A stretch of 5,493 bases of DNA from an uncultured Agathobaculum sp. GTDB lineage: Bacteria; Bacillota; Clostridia; Oscillospirales; Butyricicoccaceae. Shown here piece by piece: positions 4,871 through 5,493 of the stretch (the stretch's first letter is position 1; each line of letters opens with the position of its first letter). The notes beneath the pieces were generated by a model. It had not been told where the DNA came from and did not search any database. It was given only the letters and a program-made list of their open reading frames with translations. Location of the stretch: NCBI GenBank assembly GCA_944376955.1, contig CALWEB010000202.1, forward strand, positions 1-5,493, read 5' to 3'. A program made the position numbers and the translations under genes.

Positions 4871-5493
4871 ATGCAATACGAAATCAAAGGCGGCGTTTTT
4901 CCGGTCGTGGTATGCCAGCTGGCCGACGGCGAGAAAATGATTACGGAAAAAGGCTCCATGGTCTGGATGTCACCCAATATGGCAATGGAGACCACAGGCG
5001 GCGGTCTGGGCAAAATGTTTTCCAAGGCATTCTCCGGTGAAAGCATGTTCCAGAACATCTACACTGCGCGCGGCGCGGGCATGATTGCCTTCGGTTCGAG
5101 CTTTCCCGGCCGCATCCTCACGCTCGATGTGGCGCCGGGCCGCGAATTCATTCTGCAAAAGACCGCGTTCCTCGCGTCCGAGGAGGGTGTGCAGCTGTCC
5201 ATCCACTTCAACAAAAAGTTTGGGTCCGGCTTGTTCGGCGGCGAGGGCTTCATCATGCAGCGCCTGTCCGGTAACGGCACGGCCTTTGTCGAGGTGGACG
5301 GCGAACTGGTGGAATACACGCTTGCGTCCGGCCAGCAGATGATCGTGGACACCGGCAATGTGCTGGGCTTTGAATCCAGTGTCGCCATCGACATCCAGCA
5401 GGTCAAGGGCATCAAGAATAAGCTGCTTGGCGGCGAGGGCTTTTTCAACACCGTACTGACCGGCCCGGGCAAGATCTGGCTGCAAACCATGCC
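4871..5493 (+). CDS. AIM24 / TIGR00266 family protein, 3' end outside window
   Basis: The first 207 codons of a gene open to the right edge; the family is usually about 230-270 residues, so perhaps a few dozen are missing. The start ATG follows AAAGGAGA by 6 nt. The protein is a repeated beta-sandwich with the family's glycine-rich turns: TTGGGLGKMF (41-50), ARGAGMIAFGSSFPG (66-80), GLFGGEGFIMQRLSGNGTAF (120-139) and the near repeat LLGGEGFFNTVLTGPGKIWL (185-204). There is no signal peptide or membrane segment. The molecular function in bacteria is not established; the mitochondrial homologue Aim24 is needed for inner-membrane organisation. Third codon positions are much richer in G/C than in the genes to its left. 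It is divergent from the T-box operon and is transcribed with its own structured leader. Confidence 0.9.
   Translation, partial: MQYEIKGGVFPVVVCQLADGEKMITEKGSMVWMSPNMAMETTGGGLGKMFSKAFSGESMFQNIYTARGAGMIAFGSSFPGRILTLDVAPGREFILQKTAFLASEEGVQLSIHFNKKFGSGLFGGEGFIMQRLSGNGTAFVEVDGELVEYTLASGQQMIVDTGNVLGFESSVAIDIQQVKGIKNKLLGGEGFFNTVLTGPGKIWLQTM

Noticed and set aside
4621..5058. 145-codon minus-strand frame spanning the spacer and the start of the AIM24-family gene
   Set aside because: It crosses the plus-strand promoter, structured leader and ribosome binding site, and the translation shows no family resemblance.
4970..5490. Two long minus-strand open frames opposite the AIM24-family gene
   Set aside because: The plus-strand frame carries the recognisable protein and ribosome binding site; the GC-rich codon pattern of that gene keeps the reverse frames open by chance.

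Overview
The window looks like chromosomal DNA of a low-to-mid-GC anaerobic Bacillota (Clostridia, possibly an Oscillospiraceae-type gut bacterium). The reasons are strong AGGAG-type ribosome binding sites, a canonical T-box leader, a TTG start behind a strong Shine-Dalgarno, a YkvI-family membrane protein, and a flavodoxin/SDR redox cluster. The taxon is inferred from gene style; there is no rRNA or marker gene.

Layout. All genes from 1 to about 4520 lie on the minus strand; the last gene is on the plus strand. From right to left on the minus strand: a sigma-A promoter (4494-4522) drives a T-box leader (about 4487-4206) with a readable specifier, most likely UGG (Trp), and a terminator. The leader precedes a two-gene operon: an iron-type alcohol dehydrogenase of the GldA/HcxA(YbdH) group (3066-4178), overlapping by 14 nt a ten-helix YkvI-family transporter-like protein (1946-3079). 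Next comes a LysR-type regulator with a TTG start (970-1851), closed by an intrinsic terminator (924-953). Beyond it a good promoter (857-885) leads into a redox operon whose first gene is a wrecked NADPH-dependent FMN reductase/flavodoxin-fold remnant (660-826). This is followed by an intact Flavodoxin_4-type protein (123-647) and the start of a short-chain dehydrogenase that runs off the left edge (1-119).

On the right, a divergent extended -10 promoter (4694-4702) reads through a compact structured leader (4754-4822) of no class I recognise into an AIM24/TIGR00266-family gene (4871 to the window end, incomplete).

How it may work together: the most interesting unit is the T-box-controlled dehydrogenase plus membrane protein. 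If the UGG reading is right, the pair is induced when tRNA-Trp is uncharged, which suggests a tryptophan-related salvage system. One possibility is uptake of an indolic 2-hydroxy or 2-oxo acid and its interconversion by the HcxA-like enzyme. That substrate assignment is inference.
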